The notes: generated by a model not told the origin, from the sequence alone. DNA of 64,000 nt from Olsenella sp. KGMB02461 (GCF_012584445.1 NZ_JABAHI010000008.1:744001-808000); one strand, 5' to 3'; positions 25,204 to 34,365 are shown, counted from the stretch's first letter. Numbers and translations: made by a program.

Positions 25204-26083
25204 GATCAGTACCAACGCAGGCCACACCCACAAGGCGCCAGGAGCCTCAGGACACCTAGATGAGGTGACAGAGGACAGAAAGATCCGAGCGGCCTTGGAG
25301 AAGTATCTGCGTCAGGCAGGCTGGAGCGTGCATGACTCCACCACCGAAGAGGTCACCAGCAGTGCAGACCTCTCAATGATCTGCTCCAAGGCCAACGCCA
25401 GCGGCTCCGGCTATTTCGTGAGCATCCATCTCAACTCTGGCGGTGGATCCGGTACCGAGGTCTACTACTCCCCCACCTCCCGCTCTGACTGGGGCAAGAC
25501 CATGGCTGCAAAGATCAGCGCGGCCCTGGCATCCCTCATGGGAATCCGCAACCGAGGAGCCAAGGCAAACAACTTCTACGTGCTCAAGCACACCAACATG
25601 CCCGCCATTCTCATTGAGATCTGCTTCGTGGACAGTGCCGCCGATGCCGAAGCTTACCGCCGAGTGGGTCCTGATGCCATCGGCAAAACCATCGCCGAGT
25701 GCATCGTCGGCAAAGCCATCGGTACTCCTCAGGTAGCCAAGTCAGGATGGTACAAAGACAGCCGAGGCTGGTGGTGGGAGAACGGCGACGGAAGCTATAA
25801 GAAGAGCCAATGGTTCAACCCATCCCGAGGCGAATGGTATTGGCTGGGAGCTAACGGCTATGCCGCAACCGGATGGACGCTTATAGACGGCACCTGGTAC
25901 TACTTCGCCAAAGCAGGGGAACCTGGCTATCGAGAGTGTCAAATGGTCACAGAAGCCTGGCGCAAAGACTCCAAAGGCAACGACTATTGGCTCTCTGGAG
26001 ACGGATCCATGGCCACCAGCCGATGGGTGGACCGTGCGAGGTACTACGTAGGCCCCGATGGAGCCTGGGACCAGTCCCGCTGA
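25196..26083 (+). CDS. Endolysin: N-acetylmuramoyl-L-alanine amidase with cell-wall-binding repeats
   Basis: A 295-residue lysin. Residues about 1-175 are an Amidase_3 domain (NAGHTHKAPGASG with zinc His, FVSIHLNSGGGSGTEVYYS, LIEICFVDSAADAEAY with the catalytic Glu). Residues about 183-295 hold aromatic cell-wall-binding repeats (GWYKDSRGWWWENGDGSYKKSQW, ANGYAATGWTLIDGTWYYF, ...). No signal peptide, consistent with release through the holin. It is the last phage gene before the tRNA-Leu. Confidence 0.92.
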   Translation: MPKISTNAGHTHKAPGASGHLDEVTEDRKIRAALEKYLRQAGWSVHDSTTEEVTSSADLSMICSKANASGSGYFVSIHLNSGGGSGTEVYYSPTSRSDWGKTMAAKISAALASLMGIRNRGAKANNFYVLKHTNMPAILIEICFVDSAADAEAYRRVGPDAIGKTIAECIVGKAIGTPQVAKSGWYKDSRGWWWENGDGSYKKSQWFNPSRGEWYWLGANGYAATGWTLIDGTWYYFAKAGEPGYRECQMVTEAWRKDSKGNDYWLSGDGSMATSRWVDRARYYVGPDGAWDQSR

Positions 26084-26113
26084 CCTGGAGGTGATCCAGT
26101 CCGATCTGCAAGG

Positions 26114-26150
26114 CCTTATTTATAAGAATCGCCGATTTATATAAATAAGG
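26114..26150. repeat. 11-bp inverted repeat near the right prophage end
   Basis: CCTTATTTATA (26114-26124) and TATAAATAAGG (26140-26150) are perfect complements with a 15-base spacer, AT-rich within GC-rich surroundings. No T-tract follows, so a simple terminator is less likely. The position, just inside the presumed right end, fits an integrase or Xis arm site. Confidence 0.5.
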
Positions 26151-26188
26151 AGCCCGCATCTCCACCCTTATTGATACTCGATAAAGCA

Positions 26189-26223
26189 AAGCCCCAGTCC
26201 TCTTCGGAGGGCTGGGGCTTTTT
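26189..26223 (+). terminator. Strong terminator after the lysis genes
   Basis: A stem of about 14 bp: AAGCCCCAGTCCTC and GAGGGCTGGGGCTT (one G-T pair) around a TTCG tetraloop, followed by TTT. Ends the late phage transcript. Confidence 0.9.
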
Positions 26224-26305
26224 GCCATTATGTAGTTGTACTTTTTAGCTCGTCCACAAACCTTTGTGTCCAAATGTGTATAAGAAGTCCGTTTTGCATA
26301 ATCAA

Positions 26306-26343
26306 ACAAGAAAACAGGCCACCGCCAAACCAGACGATGACCT
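26306..26343 (-). terminator. Terminator of the tRNA-Leu gene
   Basis: On the minus strand AGGTCATCG (26343-26335) pairs over nine positions with CGGTGGCCT (26324-26316), including two G-T pairs, followed by GTTTTCTTGTTT. It starts 12 bases past the tRNA 3' end. Confidence 0.65.
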
Positions 26344-26354
26344 GCGCGTTTTTC

Positions 26355-26440
26355 TGGTGCCCGAGGTGAGATTCGAACTCACATGAGCGCGAGCTCAGAG
26401 GTTTTTGAGACCTCCGTGTCTGCCATTCCACCACTCGGGC
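26355..26440 (-). tRNA. tRNA-Leu (anticodon CAA)
   Basis: On the minus strand an 86-base cloverleaf: acceptor GCCCGAG pairs with CTCGGGC, discriminator A and encoded CCA; anticodon stem GAGGT/ACCTC with loop CTCAAAA, so anticodon CAA (codon UUG); a class II long variable arm; and a T arm with loop TTCGAAT. The 3' end faces the prophage, the usual orientation of a phage attachment target. Confidence 0.96.
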
Positions 26441-26455
26441 GAGTCGCGAGTACTT

Positions 26456-26483
26456 ATTCTAGCAAAAGCGGGCGTCTGCGCAA
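26456..26483 (-). promoter_or_regulatory. Promoter of tRNA-Leu
   Basis: On the minus strand TTGCGC (26483-26478), a 16-base spacer, then TAGAAT (26461-26456), 15 bases before the tRNA 5' end. Confidence 0.6.
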
Positions 26484-26499
26484 CGCCCCATTGGCTGCC

Positions 26500-27207
26500 C
26501 TACTTCAAGAAGGGATTGGAGGCCAACTCCTCCTCCATAGTGGAAGCGTCGCCATGGCCGGGCAAAACCACAGTGTCGGCAGGCAGAAGGCCTTTGAGTC
26601 GCTCAAGGGTGGCAACTAGAGTGTCAGCGTCGCCGCCGGGGAAGTCGGTGCGGCCTGCCGTGCCCTTGAAGAGCGTGTCGCCAGTGAAGGCGATGCCGTC
26701 CCCCAGCAAGATGATGCCGCCCTCGGTATGGCCCGGAGCATCCACTACCACCAGGGTGACCTCGCCCACCGTGATGGTGTCGCCCTCATGAAGCAAGCGG
26801 GAGGGCTCAGGCGCATCGTCGTCGTAGGCCACGCCCAGATTGCCCACGCCGCCGGCCTTCATGGCACGCTCGGCATCGGCAGCGCCAATGACAAAGGGCA
26901 CGTTGCCGCCCAAAGCGCCGATAAGAGCCTTCACTCCGCCCACATGGTCGCCATGGCCGTGAGTGGCGACCACCAGATCCACCGTGACGTCGTTCAAGTG
27001 CCGGGCGATGGCCGCGCCGGCGGCGCCGGGGTCTACCACCAGCGCATGGCCGTCGGAGATGAGGGCGTAGCAGTTGGTCTCGATGGGTCCCACAGTAAAG
27101 GCGCGAATCTCCACATGGGTGTCGGAAGGATCGACGATTTCCTGCTCTTGTGGATGGCTGTTCTGGGCAGGGGTGTTGGCTGCAGTGGAGGCAGCAGTGT
27201 CTTCCAT
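26500..27207 (-). CDS. MBL-fold metallo-hydrolase (glyoxalase II-like)
   Basis: A 235-residue metallo-beta-lactamase-fold hydrolase. After a poorly conserved 30-residue leader come VGPIETNCYALISD, ALVVDPG, the zinc motif THGHGDHVGG (HxHxDH), GHTEGGIILL with the next zinc His, and a C-terminal LPGHGDASTMEEE. This is the subfamily of small glyoxalase II-like hydrolases commonly encoded beside rel in Gram-positives; substrate not determinable. It starts two bases after the rel stop, so the two form an operon. Confidence 0.85.
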   Translation of the reverse strand: MEDTAASTAANTPAQNSHPQEQEIVDPSDTHVEIRAFTVGPIETNCYALISDGHALVVDPGAAGAAIARHLNDVTVDLVVATHGHGDHVGGVKALIGALGGNVPFVIGAADAERAMKAGGVGNLGVAYDDDAPEPSRLLHEGDTITVGEVTLVVVDAPGHTEGGIILLGDGIAFTGDTLFKGTAGRTDFPGGDADTLVATLERLKGLLPADTVVLPGHGDASTMEEELASNPFLK

Positions 27208-27209
27208 GG

Positions 27210-29561
27210 CTAGACTCTCCGTTTCATTTGGTTGGCGCCCTCGCCAGGCATGATGCGGCGGGCGTCATAGACGCTGGGCACGCGGCTCACTGCGGCCAGG
27301 AGAGGGTCGAGCAAGCTGGCGTCTGAGATATGTACCAAGAAACGCAGGCGGGCAAAACCGTCGGAAGAAACCTGAGTGGCAGCTGAGAGGATATTGCCGC
27401 CCGCGTCGCCAATGGCGATGGTGACGTCTTTGAGAAGGCCAATGCGATCGGTGGCCTCTACCACGATCTCCACCTGGAACTGGGTGGCGCCAGAAGTGTC
27501 CCAGGCCACTTCTATGAGGCGCTCGGGATGCGCCATGAGGCCCTTGACGTTGGGGCAGCTGGCGCGATGCACCGAGACGCCGCGGCCGCGGGTGATGAAT
27601 CCCACGATCTCGTCGCCAGCCACAGGGTTGCAGCAATGGGCCAGATGCACCAGCAGGTCCGGATCGTCTTTCACCACTACGCCGCAGCTGTTGCGCTGGC
27701 GTTTTGAGAGGTCGCGCTGAGCGCGTTGGGCTGCGTGAGTGGGGAGCATGGGGCGGTCTTCGGTGAAGACCTTTTGGCGCTCCCGGGCCTGTTGGGTGGC
27801 CTTCTCGGCAGCAGCGATTTGGGTGGGCGAGCCCTCTTCAAGAATCTGCTCCACCTTGTTGGCCACGCTCTTGGGCGAGAGCTTGTTGGAGCCGATGGCG
27901 GCGAAAAGCTCGTCTTGGCCAGGGAATTTGAGCTGCTCGCACACCTTGGCAATGGCGCGCACCGAACGGCGGGTGGAGATGCCGTAACCCTTCTTACGCA
28001 GCTCCACAGCCAACATGGAACGGCCCAGCTCGGCGTCGGCGCTCTTGTTGGCGCTGGAGAAGTACTTGCGGATCTTGGCGCGGGCCGAGGGGGTGCGCAC
28101 GATGTTCACCCAGTCGGCGGAGGGCTTGGAGTTCTTGTTGGTGAGGATCTCCACGCGATCGCCCATCTCCAGATGGTAGGTGAGCGGCACCACCGAGCCG
28201 TTGACCCGGGCGCCCACGCAGTGGTTTCCCACCTCGGTGTGGACGGCATAGGCGAAGTCCAGCGGCGTGGAATCGCGGCGCAGGCTCATGACCTCGCCCT
28301 TGGGGGTGAAGATGAAGATCTCCTCGTCAAAGAGGTCCACGCGCAAATCCTGCAGGTAGCGGCTGGGATCGTCGATCTCGCCCTCCACCGCCCAGTCGAG
28401 GGAGCGACGGATGTGGGAGATGGTGGAGTCGATGGACTGGTCGTCTTGGGCCATGACGCCGTTGGAGTTGCCGGCGCTCTTGTAGAGCCAGTGGGCGGCG
28501 ATGCCGTATTCGGCCTGCTCATGCATCTCTTTGGTGCGAATCTGGATCTCGATGGGCCGGGCCTCGGGCCCTACCACCGTGGTATGCAGCGAGCGATAGA
28601 GGTTGGGCTTGGGGGTGGCGATATAGTCTTTGAAACGACCAGGCAGCGGGTGCCACAGGCTGTGAACCGCGCCCAAGACGCTGTAGCAGTCCCCCACCGT
28701 CTGGGTGATGACGCGCAGGGCGATGAGGTCGTAGATGTCGGTGAAGTCTTTGCCTTTGCGCTGCATCTTTTGGTAGATGGACCAAAGGTGCTTGGCACGG
28801 CCGCTGATTTGGTAGCCCGAGAGGCCGGCAGCCTTGAGCTCGTCGTCCAGCACCTTGATGGCCTCATTGGTGGAGGCCACGCGCTGTTCGCGAGACTCCT
28901 GCACCATGCGGGCGATGCGCTGATACTCCTCCGGCTCCAAGTAGAAGAAGGAGAGGTCCTCCAACTCCCATTTGATGGAGCTGATGCCCAGGCGGTCTGC
29001 CAAAGGCGCATAGACATCCATGGTCTCGCGGGCTTTGAACTGGCGGCGATCAGGCTTCAAGGCCGCCAGGGTACGCATGTTGTGCAGGCGGTCTGCCAGC
29101 TTGATGATCACCACGCGGATGTCTTTGGACATGGCCAAAAACATCTTGCGCAGATTCAAAGCCTGCTTCTCGTCCATGGAGTTGACATCGATGTTGGTGA
29201 GTTTGGTGACGCCGTCCACCAAATCTGCCACGGTCTCGCCAAAAAGCTCGATGAGCTGCTCTTTGGTAGCCGGGGTGTCTTCCACCGTATCGTGAAGCAG
29301 CGCGGCCGAGACCACGTCTGCATCCATGCGCAGGTCGTGGGCGAGGATGAGCGCCACCTCTACCGGATGGTTGATGTAGGGCTCGCCGCTGCGGCGCTTT
29401 TGCTCTGAGTGGAAGTCTGCTGCAAAGAGATAGGCCTTCTCCACCTGGTCCATGGCCTCGGGAGTCATGTAGGATTCGCAGGTGTTGCGCAGTTGCGGGT
29501 AGCTGTCGGCCCCCACCTTAGGCATGGGCCGCGCCTGCGTGGCAGCGCTCTTCTGGGTCAT
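27210..29561 (-). CDS. rel: Bifunctional (p)ppGpp synthetase/hydrolase (Rel/SpoT)
   Basis: A 783-residue stringent-response enzyme that makes and degrades (p)ppGpp. In order: HD hydrolase domain with His65, His90-Asp91 (HDTVEDT) and the KLADRLHNMRTL motif (154-165); synthetase domain with RFKD (309-312), the RXKD form typical of bifunctional enzymes, and YRSLHTTV; TGS domain (FIFTPKGEVMSLRRDSTPLDFAY); a zinc-finger/helical region; and a C-terminal ACT domain (VEATDRIGLLKDVTIAIGDAGGNIL). Start at ATG 29561 because GGGAGGGGAG lies immediately upstream; ten extra N-terminal codons are open but have no ribosome site. Confidence 0.95.
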   Translation of the reverse strand: MTQKSAATQARPMPKVGADSYPQLRNTCESYMTPEAMDQVEKAYLFAADFHSEQKRRSGEPYINHPVEVALILAHDLRMDADVVSAALLHDTVEDTPATKEQLIELFGETVADLVDGVTKLTNIDVNSMDEKQALNLRKMFLAMSKDIRVVIIKLADRLHNMRTLAALKPDRRQFKARETMDVYAPLADRLGISSIKWELEDLSFFYLEPEEYQRIARMVQESREQRVASTNEAIKVLDDELKAAGLSGYQISGRAKHLWSIYQKMQRKGKDFTDIYDLIALRVITQTVGDCYSVLGAVHSLWHPLPGRFKDYIATPKPNLYRSLHTTVVGPEARPIEIQIRTKEMHEQAEYGIAAHWLYKSAGNSNGVMAQDDQSIDSTISHIRRSLDWAVEGEIDDPSRYLQDLRVDLFDEEIFIFTPKGEVMSLRRDSTPLDFAYAVHTEVGNHCVGARVNGSVVPLTYHLEMGDRVEILTNKNSKPSADWVNIVRTPSARAKIRKYFSSANKSADAELGRSMLAVELRKKGYGISTRRSVRAIAKVCEQLKFPGQDELFAAIGSNKLSPKSVANKVEQILEEGSPTQIAAAEKATQQARERQKVFTEDRPMLPTHAAQRAQRDLSKRQRNSCGVVVKDDPDLLVHLAHCCNPVAGDEIVGFITRGRGVSVHRASCPNVKGLMAHPERLIEVAWDTSGATQFQVEIVVEATDRIGLLKDVTIAIGDAGGNILSAATQVSSDGFARLRFLVHISDASLLDPLLAAVSRVPSVYDARRIMPGEGANQMKRRV

Positions 29562-29665
29562 GGCTCCCCTCCCTGAAACGAGTCTCACTCAAGGGCCGCC
29601 TTAAAGGAGACCGCAGAGACAAGGCGCCGTCGTGGTGCGACGCCTGAAACGTTCACGCTCTTAAG

Positions 29666-29693
29666 AGTATCGCTAGTTACCGTAAGCTTTCAA
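29666..29693 (-). promoter_or_regulatory. Candidate rel promoter
   Basis: On the minus strand TTGAAA (29693-29688), a 16-base spacer, then GATACT (29671-29666), about 100 bases upstream of the rel start and just past the recJ stop. Confidence 0.5.
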
Positions 29694-29699
29694 ACTCCC

Positions 29700-32600
29700 C
29701 TAAGGAAGAGTCGCGTCCTCTGAGGGCGCGATAGGCCTGTCAACGGCGCCCTCCAGCTCGGAAGCCGCAGCCTCCAGCGCCCAAGAGGCGAACTCGCCAA
29801 ACGCCTGCTGCTCTGCCACGCCTTCGCTATAGCGTGCCGAGGAGAGCAGATCCATGCGGCCGGCGCCGTCCACCATGGTGATTACGCGATCTTCTCCAAA
29901 GCCCTCTACCGAGCAAAACCCCAGCTCGCTAAAGACAGCCACTCCCTGCTCGAGTGCCCCTGGCGTCAAGGCGGCAGAGCTGTCGATGGAACGCGCGAGC
30001 CCCAGTATCTGGGAAGCGTCAAAGGCCAGCCTGTGGCTTGCGGGGTCTTCTAAGGTGCGCAGGGCGCGATAGAGGGACACCAGCACCTGGCGCGAAGGGG
30101 CTGCGGCGCCAAGGACCGCCTGGTTGGTGGCGATGTCTGCAGGGCCATAGAGCAGGCAGACCTCTGCGGGCAGGCCATCGCGACCCGCACGCCCGCTCAT
30201 CTGGTTGAACTCCACGCGCCCATAGGGCAACGAGCACAGCATGACCGAGCGCACATCGGGCAGGTTGACCCCCTCGCCAAAGGCCGAGGTGGCCACGATG
30301 CAGGAAAGCCTGCCGGCCCGGAATGCCTGCTCTACTTCCAGGCGCTGGATGCGTGTCATGCCACCATGGTAGAAGGCGATGCGATGGCCCAGCTCGGGCA
30401 CCCGGCGGCGCAATTCTCGGGCAAGCCGCACCGCAGCATCGCGGGTGTTGGTATAGGCGATGGCTTTCTGCTGGGCAGAAAGATGGGAGGCTGCGCAGGC
30501 TATCAGATCATCGGGGTTGCGCTCGTCTACCAGATGGAGATTGTCGCGGGAAGCCAGATCGGTAAAGACGGCGTCTATGGACGCCAAACGGCAGATCTCC
30601 TGAGCCGCCGCAGTGGTGGCAGTGGCGGTGCAGGCCAGCACCTGAGGGGCGCCCAGCTCCTGAAGGACGCGGGGAAGCTCCTGGTACGCCTCGCGATTGC
30701 CGCCCTTGGACCGGCCGGCATGATGAGCCTCGTCGATGACCACGAAGCCCACCGGCGCTTGAGCCAGCTGGGCGCTGTGAAGCGCCAAAAACTCCGGCGT
30801 GGTGAGCAAGGTGTCCAGCCGCCCTGCAGCCCACTGGCCAAAGATCTCGTCGCGCTGCTCCTGAGGCGTCTCGCCACAGAGGACGCGCACCTTGAGGCCC
30901 AGAGCCCCAAAGCTCTCCTCCAGATGAAAGGCTTGGTCATTCACCAAGGCGCGCAGCGGATAGACGAAGATGCTGGATTTGTGCTCCTTGAGAGCCAGGC
31001 GCGCGGCATGCAGCTGGAAGATAAGGGACTTGCCGCGACCGGTAGCCATGACGGCCAGGCAGCTTTTGCCTTGGGCCAAGGCATCGAGCGCCTGGGTTTG
31101 GCAGGGCAAAAGCTCGTGATCGCCAATGAAGGCCCCCTTGAGCTTGGCCGTGAGCTTCTCTAAAGGAAGGGCGGCCAACGAGGGTTCGGGCGAGAGGGCT
31201 GGGGCAGCCTCAGGCGGCCGGGTGGCGAAGGCTGCGGTCTGCTCGGCAGCGGCGTCTTGGGCAGCCGGAGAGGCAAAGAGCCCTTCTATGAGCTGCTGGT
31301 CGCCGGGGTCCTGGGGCTGCTCGTCCCGGAAGAGGATGTCGCGTACCATAAGCTTGACTTTTGATTTTCCTTGCCACTGCTCCACGGTAGCCTCGAAGAC
31401 CAGGTCCACCACGCCTTCCCAGGCAAGCACCCGCGCCACATTGGGAGCCCGGAACATGATGGCAGGCAGAGAAGTGGTGCCGTCGGTGGCATAGAAGTGC
31501 ACATGGTCACCCTGGGCGCCCACGGGGCTTGCCCCTCGCAAAGTAAGGCCGCAGGCGGCAAAGAGCGGCTCGCGGTTGCCCTGCCCAAAGGGGCGCAAGA
31601 GATCCAGCGAGGCCACGGCACCCAGGCTGAGCTCGCTTAGTCGCACGGTGCAGGCAACCTCGTCCACCTGCAAGAACTCCACAGGATCCACCTGATCGAG
31701 CCACGCGGTGAGGCGCTCTTTGAACTGGGGGAGCTTGTCTGCCTCCAAAGTGACGCCCACCGCCTTGGGATGACCGCCAAAGCGCAGCAGCAGGTCGGAG
31801 CAGGACTCCACGGCGTGGAACAGGTCCACTTGGCCCACAGAGCGACCGGAACCGGAGGCAATGCCGTCTTTGATGGTGAAAAGCAGCGTGGGCACCTTGT
31901 AGCGGCTGGCTACGCGACTGGCGACCACGCCCTTGACGCCTTCATGCCACCCCTCGTGGGCCAGCACCAAGCAAGTCCCCTCCTCATAGACCTCCTCTGC
32001 CTGGGCGAAGGCCTCGGCAGCCATGTCGCTTTCGATGGAGCGACGGGAGGCGTTGATGGATTCCAGCTCGGAGGCGAGAGCCTCTGCCTCCAGAGGGTCA
32101 GAGGTGAGCAGCAGGTTGAAGGCGACGTCCTCTTGGCCCATGCGGCCGGCGGCGTTCAAGCGCGGCACCAAGGAAAAAGGCAGGTTGTCTGCGTTGATGC
32201 GTGCGATATCCGTGCGTGCCGTGCGGGCCAGGGCCACCAAGCCCGGACGCAGACCCTGGCGCATCTGGGCGATGCCCTCGGTCACCAGCGCGCGGTTTTC
32301 GCAGGTGAGCTCCATCATATCGCTCACCGTGCCCAGGCTGGCCAAATCCAAGTAGTTGCGCCAGAGCTCGGGCTGGCCCACACGCCGGCCCACGGCCTGC
32401 ACCAGTTTGAGAGCCACACCTACGCCAGCCAAATCACGAGAGTGGTTATGGGGATCTAGCTTGGGATCTGCCACCGGCACTCCCTGGGGCACCTGAGCCC
32501 CGGGCTCATGATGGTCTGTAACCGCCACGTCGATACCCAGCGAGCGCACATAGTCCACCTCTGCCGCAGAGGAGATGCCGTTGTCCACGGTGACCACCAA

Positions 32601-33029
32601 CGAGGGGTCGCATTGCTGGATCACCCGGGCCATACCCTGCTCAGAGAGACCGTAGCCCTCCCCAAACCTGTGGGGAATGAAGGCGTGCACCCTGGCCCCC
32701 AACTCGCGCAGCGCCAAGCACAGAAGCGAAGCCGAGCTCATGCCGTCCACATCGAAGTCGCCAAAGATGGCGATGGACTCGCCGGCGGCTATGGCCTGCT
32801 CCACCCGCTGGGCCACCGCTTCGAGCCCGGGGATCTCTGCCGGATCATGCCAGTCTCTGGCAAGGGAGGGCGAGAGGTAGGTCTCCACTTGCCCAGGATC
32901 AGTGATGCCTCTGGCTGCCAGCACCCGAGCCACCAAGCCCTCGAGCCCATAGGCGTCCTTGAGGAAGCGGGCAGCCTCCGGGTTTTGTGCGCGCACCTGC
33001 CAGCGATCGCTGGCGTATAAACCGGGCAT
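29700..33029 (-). CDS. recJ: RecJ exonuclease fused to RecQ-like DEAD/DEAH helicase
   Basis: A 1109-residue fusion, about twice the size of ordinary RecJ. Residues 1-575 are RecJ: GDFDVDG (Asp91, 93, 95), TDHHEPG (Asp172-His-His174), the DHHA1 motif RFGGHPKAVG (416-425) and an OB-fold. After a Pro/Ala/Glu-rich linker (about 576-625) comes a superfamily 2 helicase: Walker A ATGRGKS (662-668), DEAH (766-769), TATATT motif III, and helicase C motifs ATSAFGEGVNLP and QMSGRAGRDG. RecJ degrades 5' ends of ssDNA that RecQ-type helicases expose, so one chain would couple unwinding and resection. GTGs upstream are open, but GGGGAGGGG places the start at ATG 33029. Confidence 0.92.
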   Translation of the reverse strand: MPGLYASDRWQVRAQNPEAARFLKDAYGLEGLVARVLAARGITDPGQVETYLSPSLARDWHDPAEIPGLEAVAQRVEQAIAAGESIAIFGDFDVDGMSSASLLCLALRELGARVHAFIPHRFGEGYGLSEQGMARVIQQCDPSLVVTVDNGISSAAEVDYVRSLGIDVAVTDHHEPGAQVPQGVPVADPKLDPHNHSRDLAGVGVALKLVQAVGRRVGQPELWRNYLDLASLGTVSDMMELTCENRALVTEGIAQMRQGLRPGLVALARTARTDIARINADNLPFSLVPRLNAAGRMGQEDVAFNLLLTSDPLEAEALASELESINASRRSIESDMAAEAFAQAEEVYEEGTCLVLAHEGWHEGVKGVVASRVASRYKVPTLLFTIKDGIASGSGRSVGQVDLFHAVESCSDLLLRFGGHPKAVGVTLEADKLPQFKERLTAWLDQVDPVEFLQVDEVACTVRLSELSLGAVASLDLLRPFGQGNREPLFAACGLTLRGASPVGAQGDHVHFYATDGTTSLPAIMFRAPNVARVLAWEGVVDLVFEATVEQWQGKSKVKLMVRDILFRDEQPQDPGDQQLIEGLFASPAAQDAAAEQTAAFATRPPEAAPALSPEPSLAALPLEKLTAKLKGAFIGDHELLPCQTQALDALAQGKSCLAVMATGRGKSLIFQLHAARLALKEHKSSIFVYPLRALVNDQAFHLEESFGALGLKVRVLCGETPQEQRDEIFGQWAAGRLDTLLTTPEFLALHSAQLAQAPVGFVVIDEAHHAGRSKGGNREAYQELPRVLQELGAPQVLACTATATTAAAQEICRLASIDAVFTDLASRDNLHLVDERNPDDLIACAASHLSAQQKAIAYTNTRDAAVRLARELRRRVPELGHRIAFYHGGMTRIQRLEVEQAFRAGRLSCIVATSAFGEGVNLPDVRSVMLCSLPYGRVEFNQMSGRAGRDGLPAEVCLLYGPADIATNQAVLGAAAPSRQVLVSLYRALRTLEDPASHRLAFDASQILGLARSIDSSAALTPGALEQGVAVFSELGFCSVEGFGEDRVITMVDGAGRMDLLSSARYSEGVAEQQAFGEFASWALEAAASELEGAVDRPIAPSEDATLP

Positions 33030-33118
33030 TGCCCCTCCCCTCTTCTTGCAAGACACCTCTGGCAGCCACCGGGGCTGCGACCTTCTCGGTCGGCTGGCTG
33101 TGGGCGGCCTCAGGCCTC

Positions 33119-33135
33119 GCTGCCGAGAAACCCGC
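33119..33135 (+). repeat. Dispersed repeat copy, 17-bp form
   Basis: GCTGCCGAGAAACCCGC in the gap between recJ and tgt. The same 17-mer recurs inverted at 37946-37962 and 41114-41130. The gap is 196 bases and has no other clear element apart from a CCGGCGC/GCGCCGG hairpin near 33190-33215. Confidence 0.8.
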
Positions 33136-33225
33136 AGCCTCTGATCCAGCAACCCCTAGGCAGCCGTGCTCTTGTTAGTATGGCACTCCGGCGCACCCAT
33201 CGAGGGCGCCGGCCCTGTGTGAAGC

Positions 33226-34365
33226 CTAAAAGTCCCGGGCGTCGCCCAAGCGGCCTAGGTAGGCTTCCTGGAACGCCTTGTAGGAGTGGTCGATGATGGC
33301 ACACCGGGCGCGACGCATGAGATCCAGCAGGTACCAGAGGTTGTGAATGGACAGCAAGATGCCGCCCAGCATCTCTTTTTGCTTAATGAGATGATGGATG
33401 TAGCTGCGGGAGAAGCCCTGGGTGCAGGCGGGGCATCCGCAATCTGTGCCAATGGGGCGGCCGTCTTTGGCAAAGCGGGCGTTCTTGAGGTTCATGCGGC
33501 CCTCGTCGCTGAAGGCAGTGCCCAGGCGGGCGGTGCGAGTGGGCAGCACGCAGTCGAACATATCGACGCCAATGCCCACGCCTTCCACCAGCGTGCGGGG
33601 GTTTCCCACTCCCATGAGGTAGCGGGGCTTGGTGCGGGGCATGTACTCCATGCAGAGGGGCGCCAGGCTCTCGAACATGGTCTGGTGGCTCTCGCCCACC
33701 GAGTAGCCGCCTATGCCATAGCCCGTAAAGTCGCCGATGGACTCCAGACGATGGAGGCTCTCCCGGCGAAGGGCTAGGTCCATGCCGCCCTGCACGATGC
33801 CAAAGAGCGTTTGATCTGGGCGCGTATGGGCCGCAAAGCAGCGCTCTGCCCAGGCGCTGGAGAGATCCACCGCACGCTCGAGGTAGGCGCGGTCGCAGGG
33901 ATAGGGCGGGCACACATCCAGCTGCATGCAGATGTCTGAGCCCAAAAGCTGGGCGATGCGCATGTTTTCCTCAGGGGTCCAGGTGACGTAGGAGCCGTCG
34001 TAGTCCACCACCCTGAAGGTGACGCCGTCGTCTGAGAGCTTCACATGCTCGTTGTGGGAGAAGACCTGGAACCCGCCGGAATCGGTCAAGATGGGCCGGT
34101 CCCAGCGCTCCCAGGCATGGAGGCCGCCCATCTCGTCGATAAGCTCTGGGCCAGGCCGCTGGCTCAAGTGATAGGTGTTGGCCAGGATGATCTTGGCGCC
34201 GATCTCTCTGAGCGTGTCTGGCAGGATGCCCTTTACCGTGGCCTTGGTGCCCACCGGCATGAAGATGGGGGTGGGAATGTCGCCATGGGCGGTATGGAAC
34301 ACGCCCGCGCGGGCCCCGGTTTGGGGGTCCTCTGCCTCGATATCAAAAGAAAACAGCTCGCTCAT
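33226..34365 (-). CDS. tgt: Queuine/preQ1 tRNA-guanine transglycosylase
   Basis: A 379-residue TGT, normal length, exchanging G34 of GUN-anticodon tRNAs for preQ1. Visible: IFMPVGTKATVKG, TDSGGFQVFS with the catalytic-site Asp, GIVQGGMDLALRRES, YSVGES, LMGVGNP, nucleophile region GVDMFDCVLPTR and the zinc site GCPACTQGFSRSYIHHL. The start at ATG 34365 has GGAGGCAGGCAG upstream; nearly 100 further N-terminal codons are open but non-homologous. Downstream queA and queH share the queuosine pathway. Confidence 0.95.
   Translation of the reverse strand: MSELFSFDIEAEDPQTGARAGVFHTAHGDIPTPIFMPVGTKATVKGILPDTLREIGAKIILANTYHLSQRPGPELIDEMGGLHAWERWDRPILTDSGGFQVFSHNEHVKLSDDGVTFRVVDYDGSYVTWTPEENMRIAQLLGSDICMQLDVCPPYPCDRAYLERAVDLSSAWAERCFAAHTRPDQTLFGIVQGGMDLALRRESLHRLESIGDFTGYGIGGYSVGESHQTMFESLAPLCMEYMPRTKPRYLMGVGNPRTLVEGVGIGVDMFDCVLPTRTARLGTAFSDEGRMNLKNARFAKDGRPIGTDCGCPACTQGFSRSYIHHLIKQKEMLGGILLSIHNLWYLLDLMRRARCAIIDHSYKAFQEAYLGRLGDARDF

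Noticed and set aside
1-26083. Second copy of the tRNA-Leu 3' end (attL) inside the prophage
   Set aside because: No match to the tRNA 3' segment was found by eye in the window, so the left boundary was not called.
26228-26434. Minus-strand open frame of 68 codons over tRNA-Leu
   Set aside because: It is a translation of the tRNA and its flank, a common false gene; no ribosome site.
27726-29408. 560-codon plus-strand frame opposite rel
   Set aside because: Antisense to a strongly conserved gene; open only because of high GC. Low-complexity Gly/His/Val composition and no start signal.
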